Source: FW021-bin31 sp964478125 (lineage in GTDB: Bacteria > Bacteroidota > Bacteroidia > Chitinophagales > Chitinophagaceae). From it: a stretch of 64,000 nt of DNA. The notes beneath the pieces are model-generated. The model was given only the letters and a program-made list of their open reading frames with translations. It did no database searches and was not told the origin of the DNA. Position 1 is the stretch's first letter. Each line of letters starts with the position of its first letter. Below, one piece after another: positions 36,044 to 43,690 of the stretch. The translations under genes and the position numbers were made by a program. The stretch lies in assembly GCA_964478125.1 (NCBI GenBank), contig CAYZGR010000002.1, positions 91,795-155,794 of the forward strand. Direction: 5' to 3'.

Positions 36044-36075
36044 AAAAAGCTGTCCATGATACGGACAGCTTTTTT
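36043..36075. terminator. Bidirectional intrinsic terminator
   Basis: A 13-bp perfect stem (36043-36055 with 36063-36075), AAAAAAGCTGTCC and its complement around a 7-base loop. A/T runs on both sides let it end the GT2 transcript (plus) and the DUF4397 transcript (minus). Confidence 0.88.
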
Positions 36076-36104
36076 GACTTTGGATTTAGGGTTTCCCGGT
36101 TGTC

Positions 36105-36818
36105 TTAAAAGGTTTTTATGAGACGCAGATTTTGCTTCAGAGAATCCTTGGCAGCTCCGTCATAACCACTTAGATATAAAGTATAGGCACTACCTCCCTG
36201 GAGATCCTTTTCTTCTACCTGCCCCAAGGTATCACCCTGTGCATCCACGGCCGTAAAACTGTAGGGGCCTGCACTCAGCGGCTTAAACTTTGCCAGAGAA
36301 GGATTCCCTACATTATCTGCAAAAGTGCGGGAGGAAACGAATACATCTTTTCCTACATAAATGGTCACCGCATCGTTGCCGGGACTTAGCTGTAAGAATC
36401 GCAAAAAGGTATTCCCATAATCCTGAGTCTCTTCAAACTGATCTTCTATCAGCATCAATTTCACCTGAGAGGCTGTGTCATACAAAATAGCGCTATAATA
36501 ATTGGCTCCCAGCGAATCCTGCTTACTGGCTATAGTATCGCCCGAAACCGGAGCAACAAAAGAAATCTCATAGTCGGCCGGATCAATCCTCAAAGAGCCT
36601 CCATTAAAATAATTAAGCGTTCCGTTAGTCGTTATTTTATTTTTATTCAAAAATACATCCACCCCCCCATATCCGGGCGCTGCATGTAACACGGAGAGTA
36701 CTCCCTGGGGACTGTTGGAATGGTTATCGTTATTCTTCATACAACTGCTCATTAGGGCCACCAGGGCCAAAGCGGCTACAGACAATGAAATTGTCAACAC
36801 ATTTCTCTTCATTTTCAT
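36105..36818 (-). CDS. DUF4397 lipoprotein
   Basis: 237 residues. The lipoprotein signal is clear: basic MKMKRN, hydrophobic stretch and lipobox LMSSC with Cys26, followed by polar KNNDNHSN. Two DUF4397-type beta domains follow: LSVLHAAPGYGGVDVFLNKNKIT (about 40-62) and FLRFLQLSPGNDAVTIYVGKDVF (about 137-159). Such proteins sit at the outer membrane or surface; the function of the domain is unknown, and it resembles cohesin-like or adhesive sandwich folds. Single gene between two terminators. Confidence 0.9.
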   Translation of the reverse strand: MKMKRNVLTISLSVAALALVALMSSCMKNNDNHSNSPQGVLSVLHAAPGYGGVDVFLNKNKITTNGTLNYFNGGSLRIDPADYEISFVAPVSGDTIASKQDSLGANYYSAILYDTASQVKLMLIEDQFEETQDYGNTFLRFLQLSPGNDAVTIYVGKDVFVSSRTFADNVGNPSLAKFKPLSAGPYSFTAVDAQGDTLGQVEEKDLQGGSAYTLYLSGYDGAAKDSLKQNLRLIKTF

Positions 36819-36864
36819 AAGAATTACTGTTTTTTGATTTTAATTATTAGTGAGACCACAAAAA

Positions 36865-36887
36865 AACCCGAAACGTTGCATCGGGTT
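36865..36887 (-). terminator. Intrinsic terminator after scpB
   Basis: On the minus strand AACCCGA (36887-36881) pairs with TCGGGTT (36871-36865) around a 9-base loop and is followed by a run of T. It ends the atpG-scpB transcript. Confidence 0.75.
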
Positions 36888-36925
36888 AAAGATTTTTTCA
36901 TTTTTTTGTCAAAAAGCCTGCCATT

Positions 36926-37669
36926 TTACTCTTCAGGCTTCTCTTTTTCTTCCTCCGGAGCAGGATCTGGTTCGTCCTGCGACTTCATATTCCGGTCGGT
37001 TTCCTCCGGATCAGATTCTCCCGAAGAAGGCGTCCTTTCTACGCCGTTCAGCAGGATCTGAGCATCTTTCAGGGCTTCCGGAACGGGATTAACGGGTGGC
37101 AGGGTAGGCTGAGAAGAGGCTTCTTCTTTAACTTCTTTTATTTTGGGAAGGTCCTGGGGAGTATTGAGCCCAAAATAATCCATGAAAGAATCGGAAGTAA
37201 CATACAATAAAGGCTTTCCCGGGGCGTCTTCCCGCCGGCCTTTAATAGCAACCAGCTCTTTCTCGAGCAACTTTTGAACACTATAATCCGAATTGACCCC
37301 GCGAATACTTTCAATATCCGACTTGGTGACCGGTTGTTTGTATGCAATAATTGCCAATGTTTCGAGAGAGGCCTTGGACAATCTTTTCAGGTATTTATCT
37401 CCGTTCAATCGTGCGACCGTAGCATGAAAAGAGGGTTTGGTTAAAAATTGAAATCCTCCCCCGCTCTCAATAACTTCAAAAGAGTAGAAATCCGACTGAT
37501 ATTTTTCACAAACAGCCTCAAGGGCAACCGTCACCTGATTGATATTGACCTGGTTGTCCATAAATCCTTTAGACTGGTTCAGAAGATCCAATATTTCAAT
37601 AGCCGGCAACGGATGATCGGAGGCAAATATCAAGGCTTCCACATGCGGTATGATATCAGCTATTTCCAT
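36926..37669 (-). CDS. scpB: Segregation and condensation protein B
   Basis: 247 residues. ScpB is the winged-helix partner of ScpA in the SMC condensin complex that organises the chromosome. The two winged-helix domains cover about 1-170, with the family motif SLETLAIIAYKQPVTKSDIESIRGVNS and the tail LLYVTSDSFMDYFGLNTPQDLPKI. The C-terminal 65 residues are acidic, rich in P, E and D, and unstructured, longer than in B. subtilis (197 residues in total). It follows atpG by 21 bases, an unusual partner; scpA is not in the window. Confidence 0.93.
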   Translation of the reverse strand: MEIADIIPHVEALIFASDHPLPAIEILDLLNQSKGFMDNQVNINQVTVALEAVCEKYQSDFYSFEVIESGGGFQFLTKPSFHATVARLNGDKYLKRLSKASLETLAIIAYKQPVTKSDIESIRGVNSDYSVQKLLEKELVAIKGRREDAPGKPLLYVTSDSFMDYFGLNTPQDLPKIKEVKEEASSQPTLPPVNPVPEALKDAQILLNGVERTPSSGESDPEETDRNMKSQDEPDPAPEEEKEKPEE

Positions 37670-37690
37670 ATATTTCTGTATAACCTGAAT

Positions 37691-38629
37691 TTATCCTTCT
37701 AAGGCGGCAGCGCCGCTCACTATTTCAGTAAGTTCCGTGGTAATGGCCGCCTGACGCGCCCTGTTGTATGAAATACGCAAATTGCGAAGCAGGTCTTCTG
37801 CATTGTCGGTAGCCTTGTCCATAGAGGTCATCCTGGCTCCATGCTCGGAAGCATTGGCATCCAGCATGGCTTTATAAAATTGCGTATTTAATATCTTCGG
37901 CATCAATTCGGTAATCAAAGATTCCTCATCAGGCTCAAATATAAAATTAGCCTTCTTTTGGTTTCCCTTTTCCCTGCCTGTATCCTCTTTTACCGGGTTA
38001 TTTTTCGGTATAGGAAGAAAAGGTTCCACTTTAAATTCCTGTACTACTGCATTTACGAATTGGCTGTAAATAATTTCTACTTTATCGTATTCCTTATTCA
38101 GAAAATCTTTTACCACACCTTCTGCTGCTTTTTGGACGTCGTTGAAGGTTAATTCTAAAAACAGGTCCCGAAAACCTTCTTTAATCTTCACCCCTTCCCC
38201 ATATTTTTTTCCTGCAAATTGCGCATGGCGTAAAAAGTGCTCATGTCCTTTCTTCCCCACCGGCATCAGGGTCACATTTCCTTTTCTCAGCTGTTCCGGA
38301 TAAGTTTCCAAAATATGGCTTTTAGCCAGCTTGATAAGATTTGCGTTGTAAGAACCGCAAAGTCCTCTGTCCGAAGTAATCAAAACGATCAGGACTTTTT
38401 CCACAGGACGCTCGTCTGCAAGAGACATATCTACCACATCATCATCGCTGTTACTCACGATATTTTGTAATACTTCCTGCAATTTTTCTGCATAAGGACG
38501 CATCTGTTGGATCGCTTCCTGGGCACGACGTAACTTGGCAGCGCTTACCATTTTCATGGCTTTAGTGATCTGCTGAATGGAATCTACCGATCTGATTCTG
38601 TTACGGACTTCCTTTAACTGGCCGGGCAT
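37691..38629 (-). CDS. atpG: ATP synthase gamma subunit
   Basis: 312 residues. The central rotor-stalk subunit of F1. The conserved N-terminal helix is RNRIRSVDSIQQITKAMKMVSAAKLRRAQ and the C-terminal helix is GARMTSMDKATDNAEDLLRNL, with RQAAITTELTEIVSGA at the end; the middle SDRGLCGSYNANL is also typical. An insert with KNNPVKEDTGREKGNQKK (about 210-230) lengthens it compared with E. coli (287). No other atp gene lies next to it here: upstream is a repeat region and a scaffold gap, so the operon context may be broken by the assembly or may be genuine. A consensus -7 box lies 52 bases upstream. Confidence 0.95.
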   Translation of the reverse strand: MPGQLKEVRNRIRSVDSIQQITKAMKMVSAAKLRRAQEAIQQMRPYAEKLQEVLQNIVSNSDDDVVDMSLADERPVEKVLIVLITSDRGLCGSYNANLIKLAKSHILETYPEQLRKGNVTLMPVGKKGHEHFLRHAQFAGKKYGEGVKIKEGFRDLFLELTFNDVQKAAEGVVKDFLNKEYDKVEIIYSQFVNAVVQEFKVEPFLPIPKNNPVKEDTGREKGNQKKANFIFEPDEESLITELMPKILNTQFYKAMLDANASEHGARMTSMDKATDNAEDLLRNLRISYNRARQAAITTELTEIVSGAAALEG

Positions 38630-38680
38630 GTTAAGATGTTAATATTTAGATAAATCGCAATTAATCCCCCAAAATACGCG

Positions 38681-38688
38681 CAAAGGTA
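38681..38688 (-). promoter_or_regulatory. -7 promoter box of atpG
   Basis: The minus strand reads TACCTTTG (38688-38681), an exact TAnnTTTG match 52 bases before the atpG start. It suggests atpG has its own promoter, apart from the rest of the ATP synthase genes. Confidence 0.6.
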
Positions 38689-38722
38689 CGGGGATTCATT
38701 CATTTTTCAAATATTCCTGCTG

Positions 38723-38932
38723 TAGGAAAAGATTCCTATCCCATGATCCAGTATAGAACACGGATGACGCTGGCCATNNNNNNNNNNNNNNNNNNNNNNN
38801 NNNNNNNNNNNNNNNNNNNNNNNNNNNNNNNNNNNNNNNNNNNNNNNNNNNNNNNNNNNNNNNNNNNNNNNNNNNNNTAGGAAAAGATTCCTATCCCATG
38901 ATCCAGTATAGAACACGGATGACGCTGGCCAT
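38723..38932. other. Assembly gap of 100 N with duplicated 55-base flanks
   Basis: The 55 bases before the N run (38723-38777) equal the 55 bases after it (38878-38932). The length of 55 is a common k-mer size in short-read assembly, so two contig ends share a k-mer and were joined by scaffolding. The break falls in a repeated element, which explains why the graph was ambiguous. Confidence 0.85.
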
Positions 38933-39011
38933 TATGATCTTTTAAGATCCGGGAGATCCATATAGATCATAAAGATCCATGTTCTATCCCCCTTATCAAA
39001 GGAATCCCGGC
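38900..39011. repeat. Dispersed intergenic repeat, copy A
   Basis: About 112 bases, starting GATCCAGTATAGAACACGGA and ending in ATCAAAGGAATCCCGGC. Copy B (39119-39238) matches most of it. Each unit has an inverted repeat near its ends (GAACACGGAT on the left; ATCCATGTTC here and ATCCGTGTTC in copy B on the right), and several AGATC/GATCC half-sites inside, so it can fold into a long hairpin. No ORF. A partial third copy (the left end) lies before the N run. Confidence 0.7.
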
Positions 39012-39118
39012 GGCATCTATTGGGGGAAAATACCAAATAACAAAAAAAAACAAATTTCAAATAAATCCCAAAAACTAAAATCCCAAATGTACAAACACCG
39101 CTTCTCTATCTATTCCGC

Positions 39119-39238
39119 GATCCAGTATAGAACGCTGATGACGCTGACCATGCTGATTTTTTAAGATCTGAGGATCCATATAGATCATAAGGATCATAAA
39201 GATCCGTGTTCCATCTCTTTTATCAAAGGAACCCGGCT
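39119..39238. repeat. Dispersed intergenic repeat, copy B
   Basis: About 120 bases, with the same layout as copy A: GATCCAGTATAGAACGCTGA start, TTTTAAGATC centre, CATATAGATCATAA and ATCCGTGTTCCATCTC end. It differs by point changes and a short internal insertion of GATCATAAG type. The two copies are 107 bases apart in the same orientation, between atpG and creD. The 39012-39118 stretch between them is A-rich with no gene. Confidence 0.7.
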
Positions 39239-39288
39239 GTACCAATTTTTACCGGCCCCTACCGCTTTCAAATAAATATACAGGTCCA

Positions 39289-40605
39289 TTAACTGAACTT
39301 CTTTCTGTTTATCCTTCGGGTAAACCACATGAGCATAGCCAGTATGACAAACAGTCCCATACTGCCAAACAACAAAGAAAAATCTTTTAATTCCACCAGC
39401 ATGAAAATAAAGCCATATAACAACAATAAAGCCAGTCCGATGAACAGCGCTACTTTCTTATTCCGGAACAGCCATGAGGTATATAAGCTGATCAACCCCG
39501 CCGTAGCAAGAGTGGATATTCCATATGCCAGGCTAAAATGCAGATATTCAGATAAGGATATTAATAAGGTATAAAAAATGCAAAGTGCAAACCCGACCAG
39601 GATATATTGGAATGGATGTACAAGATTGTTCTGAGCGTTCTCCACCAGAAAAAATACAATAAAAGTAAGCGCAATGATGAGAATAGCATATTTCACACAA
39701 CGCATGGTTTTTTGATACATATCAACCGGTTGTACCAGGCTGACGCCAAATTTAGAAGCTTCCAGATCATAGTTACCCTGTGTCCAGTGTTGTGGTAAAT
39801 TTCTATTCAGATTGAAAATCTTCCACCTGGCCTTAAAACCCTTCTTACTAATTTGATGAGCATCAGGCAGAAAATTCCCTGCAAAGCTGGGCGTATTCCA
39901 GGGAGAATGTAGAACGACCTCTGTACTTTTGCCCAATGGAACTATATCCAATGCACCTGAACCCTTTATCTGCAAGCGGATAAAAAAATTAAAATCTCCG
40001 GAATCCAATGTTCTGCGATCCAGAGATAAGGGAACATATACGCCCTGTTTTAATACATCATTCTCCGGCATACCCGGATTGAAATACTTCAATGAATCGT
40101 TCCATTGAAGGGCAAGCCGGTTCTCGATACCCCGCATATCACTCATACCAAATATCAAATACGCCTGATGGGGCAGCCAGTCTTTCATTGGAACCTTTAG
40201 ATCAGCAGGATCCAGCCGGCTAAATTTCCCCGTAATTTGTAAATCAGAACGATATAAAATAGCCTCGTAAATGCCACGATGTCTTTTTTCAGGCAGAATA
40301 GTACCCTTCACTTCTAAAGTTTGCGGTAGAAAATAGGCCTGCCTGGTGGTATTAAGCAAATGATTCTTTTCATCTGTGTATGAGTGCCGGTAAGGTATTA
40401 CCAAAATAGGACCCACAAGCGTTTGAGCTGCGGCCCATTTGCCACTCACCTCTTTTAGCGTCTGGTCATGCCGCTGTTCTCTTTCCCTAACCAATTCAGA
40501 AATAAAGGCCATCGGAATAAGTAACAGTAAGGTGAGGATACCAATAAATATCGCTTTGATAATCAGGCGGTTATCCTGCCAAAAATTATTTTTTAGTTTT
40601 TCCAT
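39289..40605 (-). CDS. creD: Inner-membrane protein CreD
   Basis: 438 residues from ATG 40605; the longer TTG reading adds MYLKVLF, which is promoter and operator DNA. CreD is an envelope-integrity inner-membrane protein (linked to colicin E2 tolerance in E. coli). A first membrane helix (about residues 19-41, IIKAIFIGILTLLLLIPMAF) is followed by a large periplasmic domain to about residue 305, then five to six helices at the C-terminus. Family motifs include SGKWAAAQTLVGPILVIPY and SLSEYLHFSLAYGIS. It is the last gene of an operon with a winged-helix regulator; E. coli creD belongs to the CreBC regulon, but no two-component pair is present here. Confidence 0.92.
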   Translation of the reverse strand: MEKLKNNFWQDNRLIIKAIFIGILTLLLLIPMAFISELVREREQRHDQTLKEVSGKWAAAQTLVGPILVIPYRHSYTDEKNHLLNTTRQAYFLPQTLEVKGTILPEKRHRGIYEAILYRSDLQITGKFSRLDPADLKVPMKDWLPHQAYLIFGMSDMRGIENRLALQWNDSLKYFNPGMPENDVLKQGVYVPLSLDRRTLDSGDFNFFIRLQIKGSGALDIVPLGKSTEVVLHSPWNTPSFAGNFLPDAHQISKKGFKARWKIFNLNRNLPQHWTQGNYDLEASKFGVSLVQPVDMYQKTMRCVKYAILIIALTFIVFFLVENAQNNLVHPFQYILVGFALCIFYTLLISLSEYLHFSLAYGISTLATAGLISLYTSWLFRNKKVALFIGLALLLLYGFIFMLVELKDFSLLFGSMGLFVILAMLMWFTRRINRKKFS

Positions 40606-40607
40606 AA

Positions 40608-40617
40608 AAAGTACTTT
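40608..40617. promoter_or_regulatory. Palindrome AAAGTACTTT before creD
   Basis: A perfect 10-base palindrome that ends 3 bases before the creD ATG. An identical palindrome sits at the same place before the first gene of the operon (41559-41568). The surrounding 30 bases are also nearly identical, with a TTTG just upstream. It may be the operator of the winged-helix protein encoded between the two sites. Confidence 0.5.
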
Positions 40618-40645
40618 TAAATACAAAGTTTATAAATAAAAATTT

Positions 40646-40945
40646 TTACTCAAGATGACGGATCATATTTTCCAAAGCTCCCAAATGGGCTCTAAAGGAG
40701 AGCTCCCCGGTTTTTGTCACTGAATAAGTGGTATTGGTCTTTCTTCCGATAAAGCTTTTATGCACTTTGATAAAACCTTTTTCTTCCAAAACCTTCAAAT
40801 GTGTGGCCAGATTACCATCCGTAACTTCCAGTAGTTGTTTCAGATCGTTAAAGCTTATTTCTTCATTGATCATAAGTATGCTCATCACTCCCAATCGAAT
40901 GCGGTTTTCAAAAGCTTTATTTAATTTTTTTATCGGGTTCTTCAT
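40646..40945 (-). CDS. Winged-helix transcriptional regulator
   Basis: 99 residues, a single winged-helix domain of the HTH_34/ArsR-MarR-like type: NRIRLGVMSILMINEEISFNDLKQLL, recognition helix DGNLATHLKVLEEKGFIKV, and wing KSFIGRKTNTTYSVTKTG. It has no ligand-binding domain; members are dimers that bind a palindrome. Starts 2 bases after the stop of the upstream membrane protein gene and ends 40 bases before creD, so the three are co-transcribed, but creD also has its own leader with the palindrome. It probably autoregulates the operon. Confidence 0.88.
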   Translation of the reverse strand: MKNPIKKLNKAFENRIRLGVMSILMINEEISFNDLKQLLEVTDGNLATHLKVLEEKGFIKVHKSFIGRKTNTTYSVTKTGELSFRAHLGALENMIRHLE

Positions 40946-40947
40946 TA

Positions 40948-41556
40948 TTACGCTGCGCGCTCTCTACGGTATGTATACCAAATTTTTATTCCATATAAGA
41001 TATTCATGATGCCGAAACCAAAGGTCAGGCACAAAAGCTCGTGTCCGATAGCCAGATTTGCGATACCAAAAAGTATCTCAAACAAGCCCAGATAGCGGAC
41101 CTCTTTCAGGGTATAGTGACTTGCATTGATCAGCGCAAGTCCATAAAAAAGCAAACAGGCGGCAGCAATAAAACGATATTGCTGATAAAACAACATGGCC
41201 AGCACCAAAGCGCCACCCGTAACCATGGGTATGGCAAAGTGAACGACCACTTTACGAGACATTATATTCCAAACCGGAAGTTGTCCCTTTCGCATTTTCA
41301 GCCAGGTAAAAAGAAGACCTGCCGCCAGGGCGATTACCAGCGTACTGGAAGCAGCTAAAACCAAACGATTGATCAGGCCCTCTCCCATGGCAGGCCGCAA
41401 TTCCGCCTGTTGCACTATAGTATTGATCCACCACATTCCCAATAATCCGCATATTCCCGCTGCGATAAGGCTGAAGCCGCTCAGTGAACGAAAACGTGTG
41501 GAACGCTCCATCAGACGATGAATATCATATAAGGTTTCTTCCGGTCTTTTTTCCAT
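40948..41556 (-). CDS. Hypothetical five- to six-helix membrane protein
   Basis: 202 residues from ATG 41556; the TTG reading upstream is the operator region. About six hydrophobic segments (for example SLSGFSLIAAGICGLLGMWWI, LVLAASSTLVIALAAGLLF, IPMVTGGALVLAMLFYQQ). No catalytic motif. First gene of the winged-helix/creD operon, so it is probably a membrane component of the same envelope-stress response. Such proteins are often annotated as hypothetical next to this regulator in Bacteroidota. Confidence 0.8.
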   Translation of the reverse strand: MEKRPEETLYDIHRLMERSTRFRSLSGFSLIAAGICGLLGMWWINTIVQQAELRPAMGEGLINRLVLAASSTLVIALAAGLLFTWLKMRKGQLPVWNIMSRKVVVHFAIPMVTGGALVLAMLFYQQYRFIAAACLLFYGLALINASHYTLKEVRYLGLFEILFGIANLAIGHELLCLTFGFGIMNILYGIKIWYTYRRERAA

Positions 41557-41558
41557 AA

Positions 41559-41568
41559 AAAGTACTTT
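41559..41568. promoter_or_regulatory. Palindrome AAAGTACTTT before the operon's first gene
   Basis: Identical to the palindrome before creD and in the same position, 3 bases before the ATG at 41556. A near-consensus -7 box, TTACTTTG on the minus strand (41582-41575), is just upstream, so a bound protein would block transcription initiation or early elongation. Confidence 0.5.
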
Positions 41569-41635
41569 CTGATACAAAGTAATATAGAAAAAATATTATG
41601 TCCAAATATTTTTAGGTAATTTATCCGGCGGACTT

Positions 41636-41643
41636 TACCTTTG
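41636..41643 (+). promoter_or_regulatory. -7 promoter box before the SAM riboswitch
   Basis: TACCTTTG, an exact TAnnTTTG match, 17 bases before the first helix of the riboswitch. Confidence 0.65.
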
Positions 41644-41660
41644 CCGCAGTTCTTTTAAAA

Positions 41661-41788
41661 CCACTTATCCAGAAAGGCAGAGGGACCGGCCCGTTGATGC
41701 CTTAGCAACCCCCTTTTTCAACAGCATAAGGAAAGGTGCTAATTCCTGACTTGATTGCAAAAATAGCAGCAATAAGAAAGATAAGTGG
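41661..41788 (+). promoter_or_regulatory. SAM-I (S-box) riboswitch
   Basis: All S-box landmarks are visible: P1 as CCACTTATC (41661-41669) paired with GATAAGTGG (41780-41788), the kink-turn region AGAAAGGCAGAGGGACCGG, GATGCCTTAGCAACC (41695-41709), and AAGGTGCTAATTCCTG (41733-41748). It binds S-adenosylmethionine and lowers expression of the gene after it, here homoserine dehydrogenase. The expression platform (41787-41894) has a short GGGA/TCCC hairpin that overlaps the 3' strand of P1, which could give the alternative structure; no T-rich terminator was seen, so control may be at translation. Confidence 0.93.
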
Positions 41789-41894
41789 GAGCACTCCCTG
41801 ATCCCTAATTATAGACTCCCTCTTACATTTCAGCTTTAAATATTTTTGATCTTCTCCTTTTTGGCAGGCGTTTTAATACAAAAAATTAAAAAAA

Positions 41895-43079
41895 ATGGAA
41901 AAAGAGATCATCAACCTCGGTATTTTCGGCTTTGGAGTAGTCGGCCAGGGGCTGTACCAGGTTCTTAATCAAGCCAAAGGCATTAACGCCCGGATAAAAA
42001 AGATATGTATTAAAGACCCCAACAAACCGCGTTCCATTGACCAAAATTACTTTACCACCGACCGGGATGAAATCCTGGAAGACCCTGCCATTGATGTAGT
42101 GGTAGAATTGATCAACGATACGGACGCGGCCTTCGAGATCGTGTCGACGGCCTTAAAGAATAAAAAAGCGGTGGTGAGTGCCAGTAAGAGAATGATCGCG
42201 GAAAACCTGAAAGAACTGTATGATCTCCAACAAACACATCACGTTCCTTTTCTATACGAAGCCGCCTGCTGCGCAAGTATCCCGGTTATCAGGAATCTGG
42301 AAGAATATTACGACAACGATTTACTTAACGAGGTGGAAGGCATTTGTAACGGATCTACCAATTATATCCTTACAAAGGTATGTGATGAACACCTCAGTTT
42401 CGAGACCGCACTTCATCAAGCCCAGGAGAACGGCTTTGCGGAAACGGATCCTACCATGGATATAGAAGGCTTTGATCCCAAGTTCAAAGCTTGTATCCTC
42501 TTGTTGCATGCATTCGGGATTTTTGCGAAGCCGGAGGAAATTTTCAACTTTGGCATCAGCAGACTTAATGAATTTGACATCAACTATGCACGTCAACAAA
42601 ACAGGAAAATCAAACTCATTTCCGTCTGCCGCCGGCAAAACGGCCATGTGGTTACCTATGTATTGCCCCATTTAGTAAAAACCAGTCATCTTCTGGCAGA
42701 TGTTTCCAATGAGTACAACGGGGTTTTGGTGGGAAGTTCCTTCGCTGAAAATCAATTTTTTGTAGGGAAGGGCGCCGGAGGAACCGCAACAGGTAGTGCG
42801 GTACTTTCCGATATTTCCGCGCTGACCTACAATTATCATTATGAATACAAAAAAATAGCACAGTCCAGCACCATGGCGCTCAGTCATGACGAGATCATTA
42901 AGGTCTATGTACGTTATAAGGCCTCTGGTCAGATCCGGTTCGAAGACTTCAAAAATATAGAGGTCAAATATGAATCCCCGGAAAACCTATATGTAGTAGG
43001 GGATATCAATTTAGATACCTTGCGCCATGCAGACTGGATTAAGAAGGAAGATGTGAATTTAATGATCTTTGGGGAATGA
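41895..43079 (+). CDS. hom: Homoserine dehydrogenase
   Basis: 394 residues. It reduces aspartate semialdehyde to homoserine, shared by methionine and threonine synthesis. Dinucleotide-binding start INLGIFGFGVVGQGL (6-20), catalytic-domain motifs EAACCASIPVIRNLE, GICNGSTNYILTK and FAETDPTMDIEGFDPKFKACIL. The aspartokinase fusion and a C-terminal ACT domain are missing, so it is the short, stand-alone form. The upstream SAM-I riboswitch ties it to methionine supply. No other met gene is adjacent; maf follows convergently. Confidence 0.95.
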   Translation: MEKEIINLGIFGFGVVGQGLYQVLNQAKGINARIKKICIKDPNKPRSIDQNYFTTDRDEILEDPAIDVVVELINDTDAAFEIVSTALKNKKAVVSASKRMIAENLKELYDLQQTHHVPFLYEAACCASIPVIRNLEEYYDNDLLNEVEGICNGSTNYILTKVCDEHLSFETALHQAQENGFAETDPTMDIEGFDPKFKACILLLHAFGIFAKPEEIFNFGISRLNEFDINYARQQNRKIKLISVCRRQNGHVVTYVLPHLVKTSHLLADVSNEYNGVLVGSSFAENQFFVGKGAGGTATGSAVLSDISALTYNYHYEYKKIAQSSTMALSHDEIIKVYVRYKASGQIRFEDFKNIEVKYESPENLYVVGDINLDTLRHADWIKKEDVNLMIFGE

Positions 43080-43118
43080 GCAATTGCTGTTTCTCATATG
43101 TAAGGGGAGACGAACGAA

Positions 43119-43688
43119 TTAAAACTTTGAAATTTCTTCAATCACCCGTCCTACCGGCAAACCCACCACATTAAAATAATCCCCTTCAATTTTTTCTATA
43201 CCGGTCAAGCCGATCCATTCCTGGATGGCATAAGCTCCGGCCTTATCCATCGGATGATAGGCATCAATGTAATGTTCAATTTGAGCAGGGGATAGTTGAC
43301 GAAAATAGACTTTAGTACCTACCGAAAAAATTTTCTTTTTCTTTTCCAGTAACAAACAAACCCCGGTAATTACTACATGCATTCGGCCTGATAAGGCCGT
43401 TAGAATACGGAAAGCATCTGTTTTATCAACGGGTTTTCCCATGACCTTATTTCCCAGTATAACGAGCGTATCTGCAGCCAAAATGAGTGCACCTTTAGAA
43501 CAATTTGGTTTAACCGCCAGGGCTTTTTTTTCAGCTAAAAATGCCGGTATCTCCATCGGCTCCATTCCGGTAGGATAAGCTTCATCCACCGATGCTTTGT
43601 TAATAACAAATTCAATTTCTGCCTGTTCCAGCAAATATTTCCTTCTTGGAGAACCGGAAGCCAAAATAATATTTTTATCTTCAAACAT
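43119..43688 (-). CDS. maf: Maf-family nucleoside triphosphate pyrophosphatase
   Basis: 189 residues from ATG 43688; the longer reading would overlap ubiA. It removes pyrophosphate from non-standard or modified dNTPs/NTPs, a house-cleaning role earlier linked to septum formation. Family motifs are IILASGSPRRKYLLEQ (start), EKKALAVK, LILAADTLVILGNKVMGKPVD, SGRMHVVITGVCL, and GLPVGRVIEE near the end. It begins 3 bases after the ubiA stop, so the two are co-transcribed. Confidence 0.93.
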   Translation of the reverse strand: MFEDKNIILASGSPRRKYLLEQAEIEFVINKASVDEAYPTGMEPMEIPAFLAEKKALAVKPNCSKGALILAADTLVILGNKVMGKPVDKTDAFRILTALSGRMHVVITGVCLLLEKKKKIFSVGTKVYFRQLSPAQIEHYIDAYHPMDKAGAYAIQEWIGLTGIEKIEGDYFNVVGLPVGRVIEEISKF

Positions 43689-43690
43689 TT

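Noticed and set aside
38707..38916. Minus-strand ORF through the second N gap
   Set aside because: It consists of duplicated repeat sequence and N, an artefact of scaffolding.
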